DNA from: an uncultured Candidatus Saccharibacteria bacterium
GTDB taxonomy: Bacteria; Patescibacteriota; Saccharimonadia; Saccharimonadales; Saccharimonadaceae
DNA: 53,769 nucleotides
Direction of reading: 5' to 3'
Assembly: GCA_946804195.1 (NCBI GenBank)
Contig: CAMPEU010000011.1
Location: forward strand, 1-53,769
The notes below the pieces were generated by a model. It made no database searches and had not been told where the DNA came from. It saw only the letters and a list, made by a program, of their open reading frames with translations. Below, in pieces: positions 35,101-43,004 of the stretch. How positions within the stretch are numbered: position 1 is the stretch's first letter; each line of letters opens with the position of its first letter. Position numbers and translations under genes: made by a program.

Positions 35101-35802
35101 CTCTTCATGTCGTAAATAGTGGGCGTCGCTCGTCACGACTGCAGGAATATCTAATTCCTTGGACAGTCTTTCCAGATGTTTATTTATCTTTACCTGCGTA
35201 TCCCACTTCGACGGCGCATCCGGATGTCCATGATCCTGCAATTCTAAATAGTACCTGTCGCCAAACGTAGTTTTATACCAGATCGCAATCTTTTTTGCTT
35301 CTTCGTAATTATCGGTTTGCAGCTGTTCGCCTAACTCACCACCAGCGCATCCGCTCAAAATTATCAGTCCCTCACCGTATTTTTGTAATAAGTCGTGATC
35401 AATACGTGGCTTATAATAAAATCCTTCCAGATTCGCAATAGTTGTTAATTGCATAAGATTCCTGTAACCCTTGTCGTTCATCGCCAGGATAATCAAATGA
35501 TATCGCGCCTTGTCCTTTTGCGGGTCGCGGTCCGTATGCGAACGAGCAGCGACATAGGCCTCCATTCCGATAACGGGTCTAATACCGCCAGCCTTTGCAG
35601 ACTTATAAAACTCAATAGCCCCGCTCATGGTACCATGATCCGTAATCGCAACCGAATGCATACCCAGCTCTTTTGTTCTTGCAATGAGATTTGGGATTTT
35701 AGTCATTCCATCAAGTAATGAATGATGGGTGTGATTATGAAGATGTACATAATCCGAAACATCCAAATCCACCTCTTTTTTATTTGTTTTTGTCTCCCCC
35801 AT
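32122..35802 (-). CDS. dnaE: DNA polymerase III subunit alpha
   Basis: 1226 residues, normal DnaE1-like length. The N-terminal PHP domain starts with YVHLHNHTHHSLLDGMTKI. The polymerase core shows FGPGRGSAAGSIVAYSL and the catalytic aspartates in MPDIDIDIQD. The helix-hairpin-helix and OB domain follow (GVGVGAVEEILRAREE; IRTILTKSGSKMAFVAIEDKTG). It is the replicative polymerase. No proofreading domain is fused here. The ATG lies 11 bases after an extended -10 box, with no clear ribosome site; the stop is adjacent to that of the convergent winged-helix gene. Confidence 0.97.
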   Translation of the reverse strand: MGETKTNKKEVDLDVSDYVHLHNHTHHSLLDGMTKIPNLIARTKELGMHSVAITDHGTMSGAIEFYKSAKAGGIRPVIGMEAYVAARSHTDRDPQKDKARYHLIILAMNDKGYRNLMQLTTIANLEGFYYKPRIDHDLLQKYGEGLIILSGCAGGELGEQLQTDNYEEAKKIAIWYKTTFGDRYYLELQDHGHPDAPSKWDTQVKINKHLERLSKELDIPAVVTSDAHYLRHEERDAHEILLCVGTGSYLSDEKRMSLKDFELHVTDPRDIIERWGKTHPDAVANTKKIADRCDVTIDLGGILIPKFPVPKGEDEKSYLHKLVWRGLAWRYGNTLPEDAEKLSVDKARKMLDSKVIEQAEYELGVMDQMGYNGYFLIVQDFMNWGKDRGIIFGPGRGSAAGSIVAYSLRITEIDPLHFGLMFERFLNPSRISMPDIDIDIQDTRRDEVIQYCAEKYGVSRVANIVTFGTMAARAAVRDVARVLQVPYAEADRVSKMIPAPIQGRHIPLAQSIKDDPDLRAEYENNQTSKQVIDYAVLLEGTIRSHGVHAAGVVIAPDDIVNYAPLEMAQKGVVTTQYPMGPIEELGLLKMDFLGLSNLTIINNTLRIIRKVYDKVIHLADIPIDDSKTFELLQRADTTGVFQLESAGMKRYLRELKPTLFEDIIAMGALYRPGPMAEIPRFIAGKHNPSAISYLHESLEPILSDTYGVMVYQEQIIKLLQMVAGYTPGEADLVRKAIGKKKRDIMDAEEPKFLEGCVKQGLTRSDAETLWAQIQPFADYSFNKAHATCYAQISYWTAYLKAHYPDAFMAALMTSDQDDIDRLAIEIAESQRMGIEVLAPDVNESYVEFAVVPGKSQIRFGMAAVKGVGVGAVEEILRAREEARFVNIEDFARRVSTSKFNKKAWDSLIKSGGFDQMADRSDLLFNLESIQSFASKLQKEATSGQTDLFGLMGDSSKTVQPSVRLESAPVRHTEKERLMWERELMGLYISAHPLDQFTEYFAEQTIPLGMLRPDHDGSKVIVGGLVGRIRTILTKSGSKMAFVAIEDKTGESEVIVFPKVYQQIGELLKQDLAIKIEGSVNARDRDGALGNEVKVMADSISIVTDQELRDYEPTGQPLSAPEPGKVRTTRRPGNNVSQQNSTKPAEVFTPVAVEPKKLFVQIKDPDDHSALQSLKEICSLHSGNDGIVLVLGTDKKSAIKLPFSIDGSDELIGKLVKLLGEDAVVVK

Positions 35803-35813
35803 AACTACTATTT

Positions 35814-35822
35814 AGTATAGCA
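35814..35822 (-). promoter_or_regulatory. Extended -10 promoter, near-leaderless start of dnaE
   Basis: TG-C-TATACT on the minus strand, then 11 bases and the ATG at 35802, with no Shine-Dalgarno sequence. Confidence 0.6.
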
Positions 35823-35849
35823 GTTTTTAACGATGTTTCGGTGGCAAAA

Positions 35850-36128
35850 TTATTTAGATTCAAGCGTACTTTGCGCAGTTTGTGCAGCTTCACCGATACC
35901 AGGTATTTCAACAAAAAAGCTCAAAATCCACACCGCAAGCGCAACAACAACCGTTGCGCCCAACACGCTACCTAGCCCAAAAAATATACCGCGCAAGAAA
36001 TTCATACGATAAATCCGCATACGGTCGTCATAGAAATCATTAAATAGCTCTTCTAATAATGAACGTCGAGCAGCCATGCGCTGATCATGCGTTATTGATT
36101 CACTGATTGACTTATTTTGCTTTGTCAT
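35850..36128 (-). CDS. Small membrane protein (DUF5665-like)
   Basis: About 92 residues. I use the ATG at 36128, with AAGGAC just upstream, over the TTG at 36140. An N-terminal charged helical part (LLEELFNDFYDDRMRIYRMN) is followed by one or two hydrophobic segments (FLRGIFFGLGSVLGATVVVA and VWILSFF), matching the pattern of DUF5665 proteins. It overlaps the YtxH-like gene by 17 bases. It is the last gene of a three-gene small-protein operon downstream of galU. Confidence 0.75.
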   Translation of the reverse strand: MTKQNKSISESITHDQRMAARRSLLEELFNDFYDDRMRIYRMNFLRGIFFGLGSVLGATVVVALAVWILSFFVEIPGIGEAAQTAQSTLESK

Positions 36129-36330
36129 CGTCCTTGGCAAATTTTCCCTTTAGCCCTTCAAGTTCTTTTCGTGTTTTACTAGACGCACTGTCCGCCTTAC
36201 TTTTTAGCTCTTCAGCTTTTTTCTTGATATCATCACGAGTTTCTCGGCCACTTTTTGGTGCCGTCAAGACCCCCGCTACCAATCCTGCCGCCGCTCCAAT
36301 AAGTGCACCTATCGCTAATTTCTTTCCCAT
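36112..36330 (-). CDS. YtxH-like small membrane protein
   Basis: 72 residues with the typical YtxH signature: a glycine/alanine-rich membrane segment with GALIGAAAGLVAGVLTAPKSG followed by a charged amphipathic helix rich in Lys, Glu, Asp and Ser. YtxH-like proteins are associated with general stress or envelope functions; molecular function is unknown. Starts one base after the stop of the upstream gene at 36332 and overlaps the next gene. Confidence 0.85.
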   Translation of the reverse strand: MGKKLAIGALIGAAAGLVAGVLTAPKSGRETRDDIKKKAEELKSKADSASSKTRKELEGLKGKFAKDDDKAK

Positions 36331-36331
36331 C

Positions 36332-36583
36332 TCAGTCGTCCTTCCTTTTATTGAATTTCTTTGTCTGCTTCATCACTGCCTTTAGAAAAAACGCGGGACC
36401 ACTAAACTTTTTCGCATTTTTTAAGAGCTCCTCGATAGTACCCGCCGTTCGTTGCGCCGAATCGGTAACGGATTTAATTTGGAGTGTTACTCGAATTAAT
36501 AATACAGCCAGTACAATACTTAGCAATAAAAATAGTGCTAAAAACACCGACAAAATAATAACTAATGTATATGCCCAGTCCAT
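36332..36583 (-). CDS. Small membrane protein with one TM and helical tail (DUF948-like)
   Basis: About 83 residues from the ATG at 36583; the five codons upstream are read across a -10 box and are not needed. One N-terminal hydrophobic stretch (about 5-33), then a helical tail (VTLQIKSVTDSAQRTAGTIEELLKN) as in DUF948/YtxG-type proteins that pair with YtxH. The next gene starts one base away. Exact family not certain. Confidence 0.7.
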   Translation of the reverse strand: MDWAYTLVIILSVFLALFLLLSIVLAVLLIRVTLQIKSVTDSAQRTAGTIEELLKNAKKFSGPAFFLKAVMKQTKKFNKRKDD

Positions 36584-36589
36584 AGTTTT

Positions 36590-36597
36590 AGTATACA
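36590..36597 (-). promoter_or_regulatory. -10 promoter element, leaderless start of the DUF948-like gene
   Basis: TG-TATACT on the minus strand, then AAAACT and the ATG at 36583 (6-base gap), within the small gap after galU. Confidence 0.5.
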
Positions 36598-36607
36598 AGC
36601 GTTTTGA

Positions 36608-37486
36608 TTATTTGTCGAGTCGTTCACGCATGTAATCTGCGAGTTTGTCGCCATACTCATCGCTCTCCAGAGCGACATCAATAACCGCCTTTATGTACTT
36701 TAGCTGGTCACCCGTATCGTGCCATACACCCTGAACGAAACGTCCGTAGACTTGGTCCTGCTGAGCTAATTGATTAATACTATCAGCCAGTGTAATTTCA
36801 CCATTTTTGTCGACTTTTTCTTGCTGAATGATAGGTAAGATATCCGGTGTTAATAAATATCCGCCAACTGACGCATAGTTGCTAGGTGTGTTTTCTTGAC
36901 CAGGCTTCTCGACTAATTCTGTGATTTGGAATGTATGTTCGTCCACCTGTTCACCGGTTGCAGCCATGCCGTACTTGTCAGCATCCTTTGGATCTACTTC
37001 AATCAATGTAATAATGGACTTACCAGTCTTTTCGTATGCTTCTACCATTTGAACGGCGCGAGGAACCTCGCTACGGAAGAAATCGTCTGCAAAGAATACA
37101 AAAAATGGCTCGTCGTCATTAATCATGTGGCGCGCATTGAGAACAGGTCGTGCGTTGCCTTTTGGCGTACCCTTTTGTCGAACATAGATAAAATTCGCCA
37201 GGTTTGCAATCTTTTCGATTTCATCAGCTTTGTCATCTTTGCCCTTTTCGCGAAGTTCCTTTTCTAATTCATCGGATCGATCAAAGTGATCCTCAATTGC
37301 TCGCTTCGTGCTACCTGTGACAATAATAATATCAGTAACGCCCGCCGCAACTGCTTCTTCGACGATCAATTGAATAACCGGACGATCAATGATCGGCAAC
37401 ATTTCTTTTGGCATCGCCTTCGTTTGCGGTAAAAATCTTGTTCCTAAGCCGGCGGCGGCAATAATAGCTTTGGTTGGTTTTTTCAT
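36608..37486 (-). CDS. galU: UTP-glucose-1-phosphate uridylyltransferase
   Basis: 292 residues, full GalU length. The nucleotidyltransferase signature AAGLGTRFLPQTKAMPKEMLP (residues 11-31) binds UTP, followed by the VIQLIVEEAVAAG segment and FFVFFADDFF metal-binding loop. The GEITLADSI and VQGVWHDTGD motifs are typical of GalU. It makes UDP-glucose for envelope glycans. AAGGGG precedes the ATG, so this gene uses a conventional ribosome site. Confidence 0.95.
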   Translation of the reverse strand: MKKPTKAIIAAAGLGTRFLPQTKAMPKEMLPIIDRPVIQLIVEEAVAAGVTDIIIVTGSTKRAIEDHFDRSDELEKELREKGKDDKADEIEKIANLANFIYVRQKGTPKGNARPVLNARHMINDDEPFFVFFADDFFRSEVPRAVQMVEAYEKTGKSIITLIEVDPKDADKYGMAATGEQVDEHTFQITELVEKPGQENTPSNYASVGGYLLTPDILPIIQQEKVDKNGEITLADSINQLAQQDQVYGRFVQGVWHDTGDQLKYIKAVIDVALESDEYGDKLADYMRERLDK

Positions 37487-37522
37487 TATACTGTTCCCCT
37501 TCTTTGCATCATTTTCAGTGTA

Positions 37523-38950
37523 TCATAATCTTTCGCGTATCAGTTTCTGCGCAAGTGCTGGATTTGCTTTACCCTGAGATTTCTTCATAATTTGACCAAC
37601 CAAAAAGCCGATGACCTTTTCGTTACCCGCCGCGAAATCCGCTACAGCCTTGGCGCTGGCTGGATCGGCTAATACTTCATCGACAATACTAGCGATTGCA
37701 CCTTCGTCACTAACCTGCAATAAATTCTTCGCCTCGGCAATTTCTCGTGGTGTCTTATCGCCTGTTAATAATTCATTGAAAACTTCTTTTGCGGCCGTAC
37801 TCGATAATTCATTTGCTTCCACCATCTGTGCCAATTCAACGTAGCCCTCAGGTACGAAATTACTGGCAACCTCTGCTGTTTCTTCATCGGTCGACACTCC
37901 ACTAGCAAACCAATGCGCAACACGCTTCGCAACATCATCACCGGCGTTGTCCTGTATGCTCGCAATCAATACCGCATAACTCTGGTGCGCCAGAATTGAA
38001 TCAACAACTGATTTATCCAACCCTAATCCCGCCCACTTTTCGCGGTAATACGGAGGTAATAATGGCATATTAGCCTGAAGTTTTTCGACTTCATCCTCCG
38101 ACAAAACAATCGGTGGGATATCGGCATCCGGCATATAGCGATAATCTTGCGCGTCTTCTTTGCTACGCTGGCTACTGGTTCGACCGGTAGAATCGTCCCA
38201 ACCGCGCGTCTCCTGAACAATGCGTTCACCCTTTTCTAGCAATGCGACTTGACGCTTAAACTCGTACTCGGCGGCTCGTTCAACGCTACGGAATGAATTG
38301 AGGTTCTTTACCTCTGCGCGCGTACCGAGTTCCGTTGAACCGACAGGTGCAACCGAAACATTAACATCAAAACGCATATTGCCATGATACAAATCACCGT
38401 ATGTCACACCGGCATAAACCATAAGTTTGTGTAGCTCAGCGGCAAATGCTTTCGCCTCTTGTGGCGAATGCATATCCGGCTCCGTCACGATCTCAATGAG
38501 TGGCGTCCCGGCGCGATTCAAATCAACCAAACTATAATCACTATAGTGCGTCAGTTTGCCCGCATCAGTCTCTAGATGGGCATGATGAATGCGAACATGA
38601 ACAGAACCGCCATCATCCAAAGGCGCGTCGACCGCACCGGCAAGAATCGTCGGATGGTACATCTGAGTAATCTGATAGCCACTGGGCAAATCAGGATAAA
38701 AATAATGCTTACGATCAAAACGACTGATGCTTGCGATCTTTGCATTCATTGCCCTACCTGCAATTGCAGCCAACTCGATAGCACGCATATTGAGTACTGG
38801 TAACATGCCAGGCAAACCAAAGTCGATAGGGTCAACGACGCTGTTCGGACCTTTGTTACGCGCATCGTTGTCGGCAGGACTAAACAATTTTGTCACTGTT
38901 GCTAATTGAACATGACTCTCAATTCCAATTGTCATTTCATACTCGGCCAT
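37523..38950 (-). CDS. gatB: Aspartyl/glutamyl-tRNA(Asn/Gln) amidotransferase subunit B
   Basis: 475 residues. The opening EMTIGIESHVQL and the GatB signature (DLNRAGTPLIEIVTEPD) are clear. The C-terminal tail/YqeY-like domain binds tRNA (VIGFLVGQIMKKSQGKANPALA). GatB phosphorylates the misacylated Glu or Asp on tRNA(Gln/Asn). GGGAG precedes the ATG. Fourth gene of gatC-gatA-X-gatB, with only one base between X and gatB. Confidence 0.97.
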   Translation of the reverse strand: MAEYEMTIGIESHVQLATVTKLFSPADNDARNKGPNSVVDPIDFGLPGMLPVLNMRAIELAAIAGRAMNAKIASISRFDRKHYFYPDLPSGYQITQMYHPTILAGAVDAPLDDGGSVHVRIHHAHLETDAGKLTHYSDYSLVDLNRAGTPLIEIVTEPDMHSPQEAKAFAAELHKLMVYAGVTYGDLYHGNMRFDVNVSVAPVGSTELGTRAEVKNLNSFRSVERAAEYEFKRQVALLEKGERIVQETRGWDDSTGRTSSQRSKEDAQDYRYMPDADIPPIVLSEDEVEKLQANMPLLPPYYREKWAGLGLDKSVVDSILAHQSYAVLIASIQDNAGDDVAKRVAHWFASGVSTDEETAEVASNFVPEGYVELAQMVEANELSSTAAKEVFNELLTGDKTPREIAEAKNLLQVSDEGAIASIVDEVLADPASAKAVADFAAGNEKVIGFLVGQIMKKSQGKANPALAQKLIRERL

Positions 38951-38951
38951 A

Positions 38952-39368
38952 TTATATCGCTCCCAAATCTTTTAATGCCCGCTTGAAGCCGGCAAGCGCC
39001 TTGCGGGCATGATCAAAACCAACCTTGACATCAGATTCATGCGCTATTCGATTACGCAGCTTGTGTGCCTCCCAGATTGAATCACGATTCGAAAATCGGT
39101 CCTTTGCTAACTTGAGCCGATCGCCCATCGTCTTGCCACCATAACCTAGATCGCGCATCGCCTGATCAACAAGCTTATCCGCATTGAGTACTGCCAAATG
39201 ATAACTAGATTCACTACCCCGAACAAGCGATTGCTCAACCGCCAACCACCTCATGCGATATTTTTCTATGTCTAACTTGCGGCCATGTTTTCCAAATGAA
39301 ATAAATGCGAATAACATAGCTCCGACAATAATAATAGCCGCAAATAAAAATATAACTTCGCCGTTCAT
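38952..39368 (-). CDS. Membrane-anchored HEPN-like protein inside the gat operon
   Basis: 138 residues: an N-terminal membrane segment (about 5-24), then an all-helical cytosolic domain. The C-terminal part carries R105-x4-H110 in KLRNRIAHES, the R-x4-H pattern of HEPN domains, within a helical context (NADKLVDQAMRDLGY, WEAHKLRNRIAHESD). HEPN proteins include RNases, but many lack activity. The ATG overlaps the gatA stop by one base (TAATG-type), and its stop lies one base before the gatB start, so it is co-translated with the amidotransferase. The HEPN assignment rests on motif and helical pattern only. Confidence 0.6.
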   Translation of the reverse strand: MNGEVIFLFAAIIIVGAMLFAFISFGKHGRKLDIEKYRMRWLAVEQSLVRGSESSYHLAVLNADKLVDQAMRDLGYGGKTMGDRLKLAKDRFSNRDSIWEAHKLRNRIAHESDVKVGFDHARKALAGFKRALKDLGAI

Positions 39369-40738
39369 TACGCCGCCCCCTCTACGCTCTTTGCGAGTGC
39401 CAGCAACTGCGCGTCATGGCGGCGCTGACCAATCAACTGCACACCAACGGGAAGACCCTCGTCAGTTGCACGTGCGGGCACACTAATAGCCGGCATACCA
39501 GTAAGGCTCGGAGCAACCGTCATCATATCGGCAAGATACATCTTGATCGGATCAGATGTATTCTCACCCAATTTGAATGCAGGTGTTGGACTGACAGGCC
39601 CCAATAGAACATCATATGTATTAAACAATTCATTGAATGCGTTAATCAATAACGTTCGAGCTTTTTGTGCTTGCATATAATACGCATCAAAATAACCGCT
39701 GGACAAAACGTAACTACCTATCATAATTCGACGCTTATTCTCGCTAACAAATCCGTCATTGCGGGATTTCCCATATAAATCGGATAACGTACCGGCATCG
39801 GCACGCTTGCCATAACGCACACCATCATATCGTGCCAGATTGCTACTAATCTCGGCGGGCACTATAACGTAATACATTGCTAATGCATATTTAAGAATAG
39901 GTAGGCTAACTTCCTCGACCGTATGACCAGCAGATTTTAAACGATCCACATACTGAATGACTGACTGTTTGACTCCAGCATCAACATCATCTGTCATGAA
40001 TTCCTTGATGATACCTATTTTTTGTCCCGATTTTACATCAGCGATTTCAAAGAAGTCTGGCAAAGATGTCATATCACGCGCATCACGACCAGCCATAACA
40101 TCCATCACTAACTGTGCATCACTAGCACTCGTCGCAAAACAACCGATCGTATCGGTACTGCTTGCCATTGCGACAACGCCAAAACGACTCACGGTACCAT
40201 ATGTTGGCTTAACGCCGTATACGCCATTAAAGCTCGCAGGCTGACGAATAGAGCCGCCCGTATCTGTACCCGTCGCAAACGGAACGATACCCAGCGCGGT
40301 CGCCACAGCAGAGCCACCGGACGAACCGCCCGCTACACGGTCCTTGTCGACAGCATTCAATGTCGGACCAAAAACCGAGTTCTCGGTGCTACCACCATGA
40401 GCAAACGCATCAAGGTTCGCCTTCCCTATGCAAATCGCTCCCTCAGCCTCTAGTTTTTCTATAGCCGTCGCCTGAAGTGGCGCATTAAAATCTTTTAAAA
40501 TATGACTTGCGGCCGTTGTTGGTGCGCCAAATGTTAAAAAGTTATCCTTTGCAACAAAAGGCACTCCTGCCAAACGTCCCTTAATTTCACCGCTATCGAC
40601 CTTGGATGCTTGCTCTAAGGCCCGCTCTTCGCAAAGAGCTAATAGCGCGTTGTATTCTGGCTTGTCTTTTGCTGCTTGAATCGCCCGTTTGACGTTCGCA
40701 ACAGCAGAAGTGCCCAAATATTCATCGATAGTCGTCAT
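39368..40738 (-). CDS. gatA: Aspartyl/glutamyl-tRNA(Asn/Gln) amidotransferase subunit A
   Basis: 456 residues, slightly shorter than typical (about 485). The amidase signature triad is present: K64 in GVPFVAKDN, the cis-Ser in GGSSGGSAVA, and the nucleophile Ser in TDTGGSIRQPAS. It releases ammonia from glutamine or asparagine for GatB. The gatC stop lies directly next to its ATG. Confidence 0.97.
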   Translation of the reverse strand: MTTIDEYLGTSAVANVKRAIQAAKDKPEYNALLALCEERALEQASKVDSGEIKGRLAGVPFVAKDNFLTFGAPTTAASHILKDFNAPLQATAIEKLEAEGAICIGKANLDAFAHGGSTENSVFGPTLNAVDKDRVAGGSSGGSAVATALGIVPFATGTDTGGSIRQPASFNGVYGVKPTYGTVSRFGVVAMASSTDTIGCFATSASDAQLVMDVMAGRDARDMTSLPDFFEIADVKSGQKIGIIKEFMTDDVDAGVKQSVIQYVDRLKSAGHTVEEVSLPILKYALAMYYVIVPAEISSNLARYDGVRYGKRADAGTLSDLYGKSRNDGFVSENKRRIMIGSYVLSSGYFDAYYMQAQKARTLLINAFNELFNTYDVLLGPVSPTPAFKLGENTSDPIKMYLADMMTVAPSLTGMPAISVPARATDEGLPVGVQLIGQRRHDAQLLALAKSVEGAA

Positions 40739-41032
40739 CTATAAAACCTTCGGTACTTCTATTTGCTCGTCTTTTTGCTTTGGCGCAAGAGACAATAATG
40801 CATCACGATCAGCCTTCGGCTGCATTACGATGTCTTCTCGTCCAACATTCTCCAAATCTGTAACCTGGTATGTCGGCTCGACACCAGAAGTATCTAACTC
40901 ACTCAATTGATTAATATAATTCAAGATACCGCCCAGGTCGTTTTGCAACGAAGCAATCTCATCGTCCGATAATTGTAGATTTGACAGTGTTGCTAAATGC
41001 ATCACTTCGTCACGAGAGATTGTGGTGGTCAT
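40739..41032 (-). CDS. gatC: Aspartyl/glutamyl-tRNA(Asn/Gln) amidotransferase subunit C
   Basis: 97 residues, the usual GatC length. The N-terminal helix pattern DEVMHLATLSNLQLSDDEIA and the ILNYINQLSELDTSGVEPTYQV segment are family hallmarks. It stabilises GatA-GatB. First gene of the operon, with an ATG 7 bases after an extended -10. Confidence 0.95.
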   Translation of the reverse strand: MTTTISRDEVMHLATLSNLQLSDDEIASLQNDLGGILNYINQLSELDTSGVEPTYQVTDLENVGREDIVMQPKADRDALLSLAPKQKDEQIEVPKVL

Positions 41033-41039
41033 AAAGGAT

Positions 41040-41048
41040 ATTATATCA
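41040..41048 (-). promoter_or_regulatory. Extended -10 promoter, leaderless start of the gatC operon
   Basis: TG-A-TATAAT on the minus strand, then 7 bases and the ATG at 41032. The gap (ATCCTTT) has no Shine-Dalgarno sequence. Confidence 0.65.
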
Positions 41049-41071
41049 TACGAAACTTGGGTAATAACAGA

Positions 41072-42190
41072 TTATTCCCAGCGGAATACACGAAATGCAA
41101 TTATGTAAATTATCACCATCCAAGCAAGGACCATGCCGATTTGCGGACCAATTTCCCATAGATGTTGACCTTCGGTCGCGATCAGTCGAATACCGTCAAT
41201 GATCGGAGTAAGTGGCAAAAATGCCGAAACATTTTGTAACCAGTCGGGCATCAAGAACCTTGGAAAAAACGTTCCTGACAAAAACATCATTGGAAACACA
41301 ATGATATTACTTAGTGGCGCGGCTTGACGTTCGTTCTTCGCCCAACCGCCAAGCGCCAAGCCTATACCCAAAATTGTAATAACCCCCAGCATTAGAAATG
41401 CCGCAAGCTCGAAATAATTGCCTACAATATTTAAATTAAAAACCAGAATAGCAACTAGAAACATAGTTGATAGCGCAAAAGCACCAACCACCAGTTGTCC
41501 TATCATCGTTGACAAGAAATACTGCCATACTGTAATCGGCGTCGTACTAAGACGGCGCAAAATTCCCATTTTTTTGAGTTCAGGAAATACATTCACCGGA
41601 CCAAAGATACCCATACCTATAATCGCAAAGCCTAGTAACCCCGCAAATGTATAATCGAACGGCGAAAGACTTTTTTCTTTTAGCTGTTGAGTCTTTACTG
41701 TGAACGGTACCGTTACGGGAACGAGCTGATTATTTATCTCCTTGAATTGCGCATTCAGTACCGAAGCCAACGCCGCACCGGACTGCTCGTTATTTTGCGT
41801 ATATAGCAATCTCGCCTGGCCACTCGGCGTATTGGTACCTTCAGTAATATCACCAAAATCACTAGGTAATACAATCGTTGCATCAATCTGCGACTTGCTC
41901 ATCAACTCTTTTGCTTGATCGAGCGTCGTTGCATCCTTAGATACATCAAATATTTCGCTATCACGCGTACCTTTTGCAAAATCTTTCGAAAACGAGCTAT
42001 CACTCTGATTAATCAACGCGACACGAAACGATATGTTATTATCGCCAGAATTAAAACTTCCAAACACAAATAAAAATATCAACGGAAAGACGACTGTAAA
42101 GAAGATAGCAAGTCTGTCACGAAAATATCGCTTAGTATCAATTCGTACAAACGTCATGATTGTATAGAGAGATGTCTTAAAATTATGCAT
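41072..42190 (-). CDS. ABC-2 type transporter permease
   Basis: 372 residues with the ABC-2 membrane layout: one N-terminal TM (about 31-50), an extracytoplasmic domain of about 130 residues, and five C-terminal TM segments (from GLLGFAIIGMGIFG to MVLAWMVIIYIIAF). The motif FLSGTFFPRFLMP is characteristic. It exports drugs, lipids or polysaccharide; the substrate cannot be told. It overlaps the ATPase gene by 8 bases. Confidence 0.9.
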   Translation of the reverse strand: MHNFKTSLYTIMTFVRIDTKRYFRDRLAIFFTVVFPLIFLFVFGSFNSGDNNISFRVALINQSDSSFSKDFAKGTRDSEIFDVSKDATTLDQAKELMSKSQIDATIVLPSDFGDITEGTNTPSGQARLLYTQNNEQSGAALASVLNAQFKEINNQLVPVTVPFTVKTQQLKEKSLSPFDYTFAGLLGFAIIGMGIFGPVNVFPELKKMGILRRLSTTPITVWQYFLSTMIGQLVVGAFALSTMFLVAILVFNLNIVGNYFELAAFLMLGVITILGIGLALGGWAKNERQAAPLSNIIVFPMMFLSGTFFPRFLMPDWLQNVSAFLPLTPIIDGIRLIATEGQHLWEIGPQIGMVLAWMVIIYIIAFRVFRWE

Positions 42191-42941
42191 CGCGTAGTCC
42201 TTTTCCAGTCAAATCGATGAATACGTCCTCTAGGTTCGCCTGTTCAACCTCTTGTTTTTTCTTGAAGCCACGTCCTAATAAGGCTTTTATGAGATTCTTT
42301 GGCGTATCAATTGCAACAATTTTGCCTGAATCCATGACGGCTATCCGATCACATAACATCTCCGCTTCGTCCATATAATGAGTCGTCATAACGACACTAA
42401 TACCGCGATCACGAACCTTTTCGATCAATTCCCACAAATGCCTACGCGCTTGCGGATCTAAGCCGGTTGTTGGTTCGTCCAAAAAGAAAACTTTCGGTCC
42501 ATGCACCAAAGCAGTAGTAATACTAAGACGCTGTTTTTGACCGCCTGATAGATTTTCATAGTAGCTTTTTGCCTTATCCTCCAAATCAACATCTCGTAGA
42601 AACTTCATTGGATCGACCTTTTCACCATAGGCGGCGGCAAAAAGTCGAATAACTTCAGTGAGCCTAGTTTTGTCTTGAAATGACGGACTTTGAGGTTGAA
42701 CCCCAATAATATATTTGATCTTTCGAGGTTCTTTTGCAACATCTATGTCGTTTATCAATACAGTTCCGCCGTCAATGGGACGAAGGGTTTCCATCATCTC
42801 TAGTGTTGTCGTTTTTCCCGCACCATTCGGGCCCAAGATTCCAAATATTTCGCCTTTTTTGACCTCAAAGCTAATGCCGTCAACGGCCCATTTATCACCA
42901 TAGCGCTTTTTCAAATCGCGCACTTCAACCATATTTTTCAT
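42183..42941 (-). CDS. ABC transporter ATP-binding protein (ABC-2/daunorubicin type)
   Basis: About 252 residues. Walker A is GPNGAGKTT, the signature NLSGGQKQRL, Walker B KVFFLDEPTTGLD and the H-loop MTTHYMDEAE, so the ATPase is intact. I start it at the ATG at 42941 (MKNMVEV...): a TATACT box ends at 42951, 9 bases upstream, whereas the frame open to 43025 is read across the promoter. The energy subunit for the permease above. Confidence 0.93.
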   Translation of the reverse strand: MKNMVEVRDLKKRYGDKWAVDGISFEVKKGEIFGILGPNGAGKTTTLEMMETLRPIDGGTVLINDIDVAKEPRKIKYIIGVQPQSPSFQDKTRLTEVIRLFAAAYGEKVDPMKFLRDVDLEDKAKSYYENLSGGQKQRLSITTALVHGPKVFFLDEPTTGLDPQARRHLWELIEKVRDRGISVVMTTHYMDEAEMLCDRIAVMDSGKIVAIDTPKNLIKALLGRGFKKKQEVEQANLEDVFIDLTGKGLRDA

Positions 42942-42950
42942 GCTTGTCAT

Positions 42951-42956
42951 AGTATA
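42951..42956 (-). promoter_or_regulatory. -10 promoter element, leaderless start of the ABC exporter operon
   Basis: TATACT on the minus strand, 9 bases before the ATG at 42941, with no Shine-Dalgarno sequence. It is divergent from the gtrA-like promoter 28 bases away. Confidence 0.5.
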
Positions 42957-42983
42957 GCGTATTAACGCTTTTAGTACCAATAC

Positions 42984-42992
42984 TGCTATAAT
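42984..42992 (+). promoter_or_regulatory. Extended -10 promoter, near-leaderless start of the GtrA-like gene
   Basis: TG-C-TATAAT, then 12 bases and the ATG at 43005; the in-frame TTG at 42993 abuts the -10 and cannot be transcribed from it. Confidence 0.55.
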
Positions 42993-43004
42993 TTGATTGT
43001 GATT

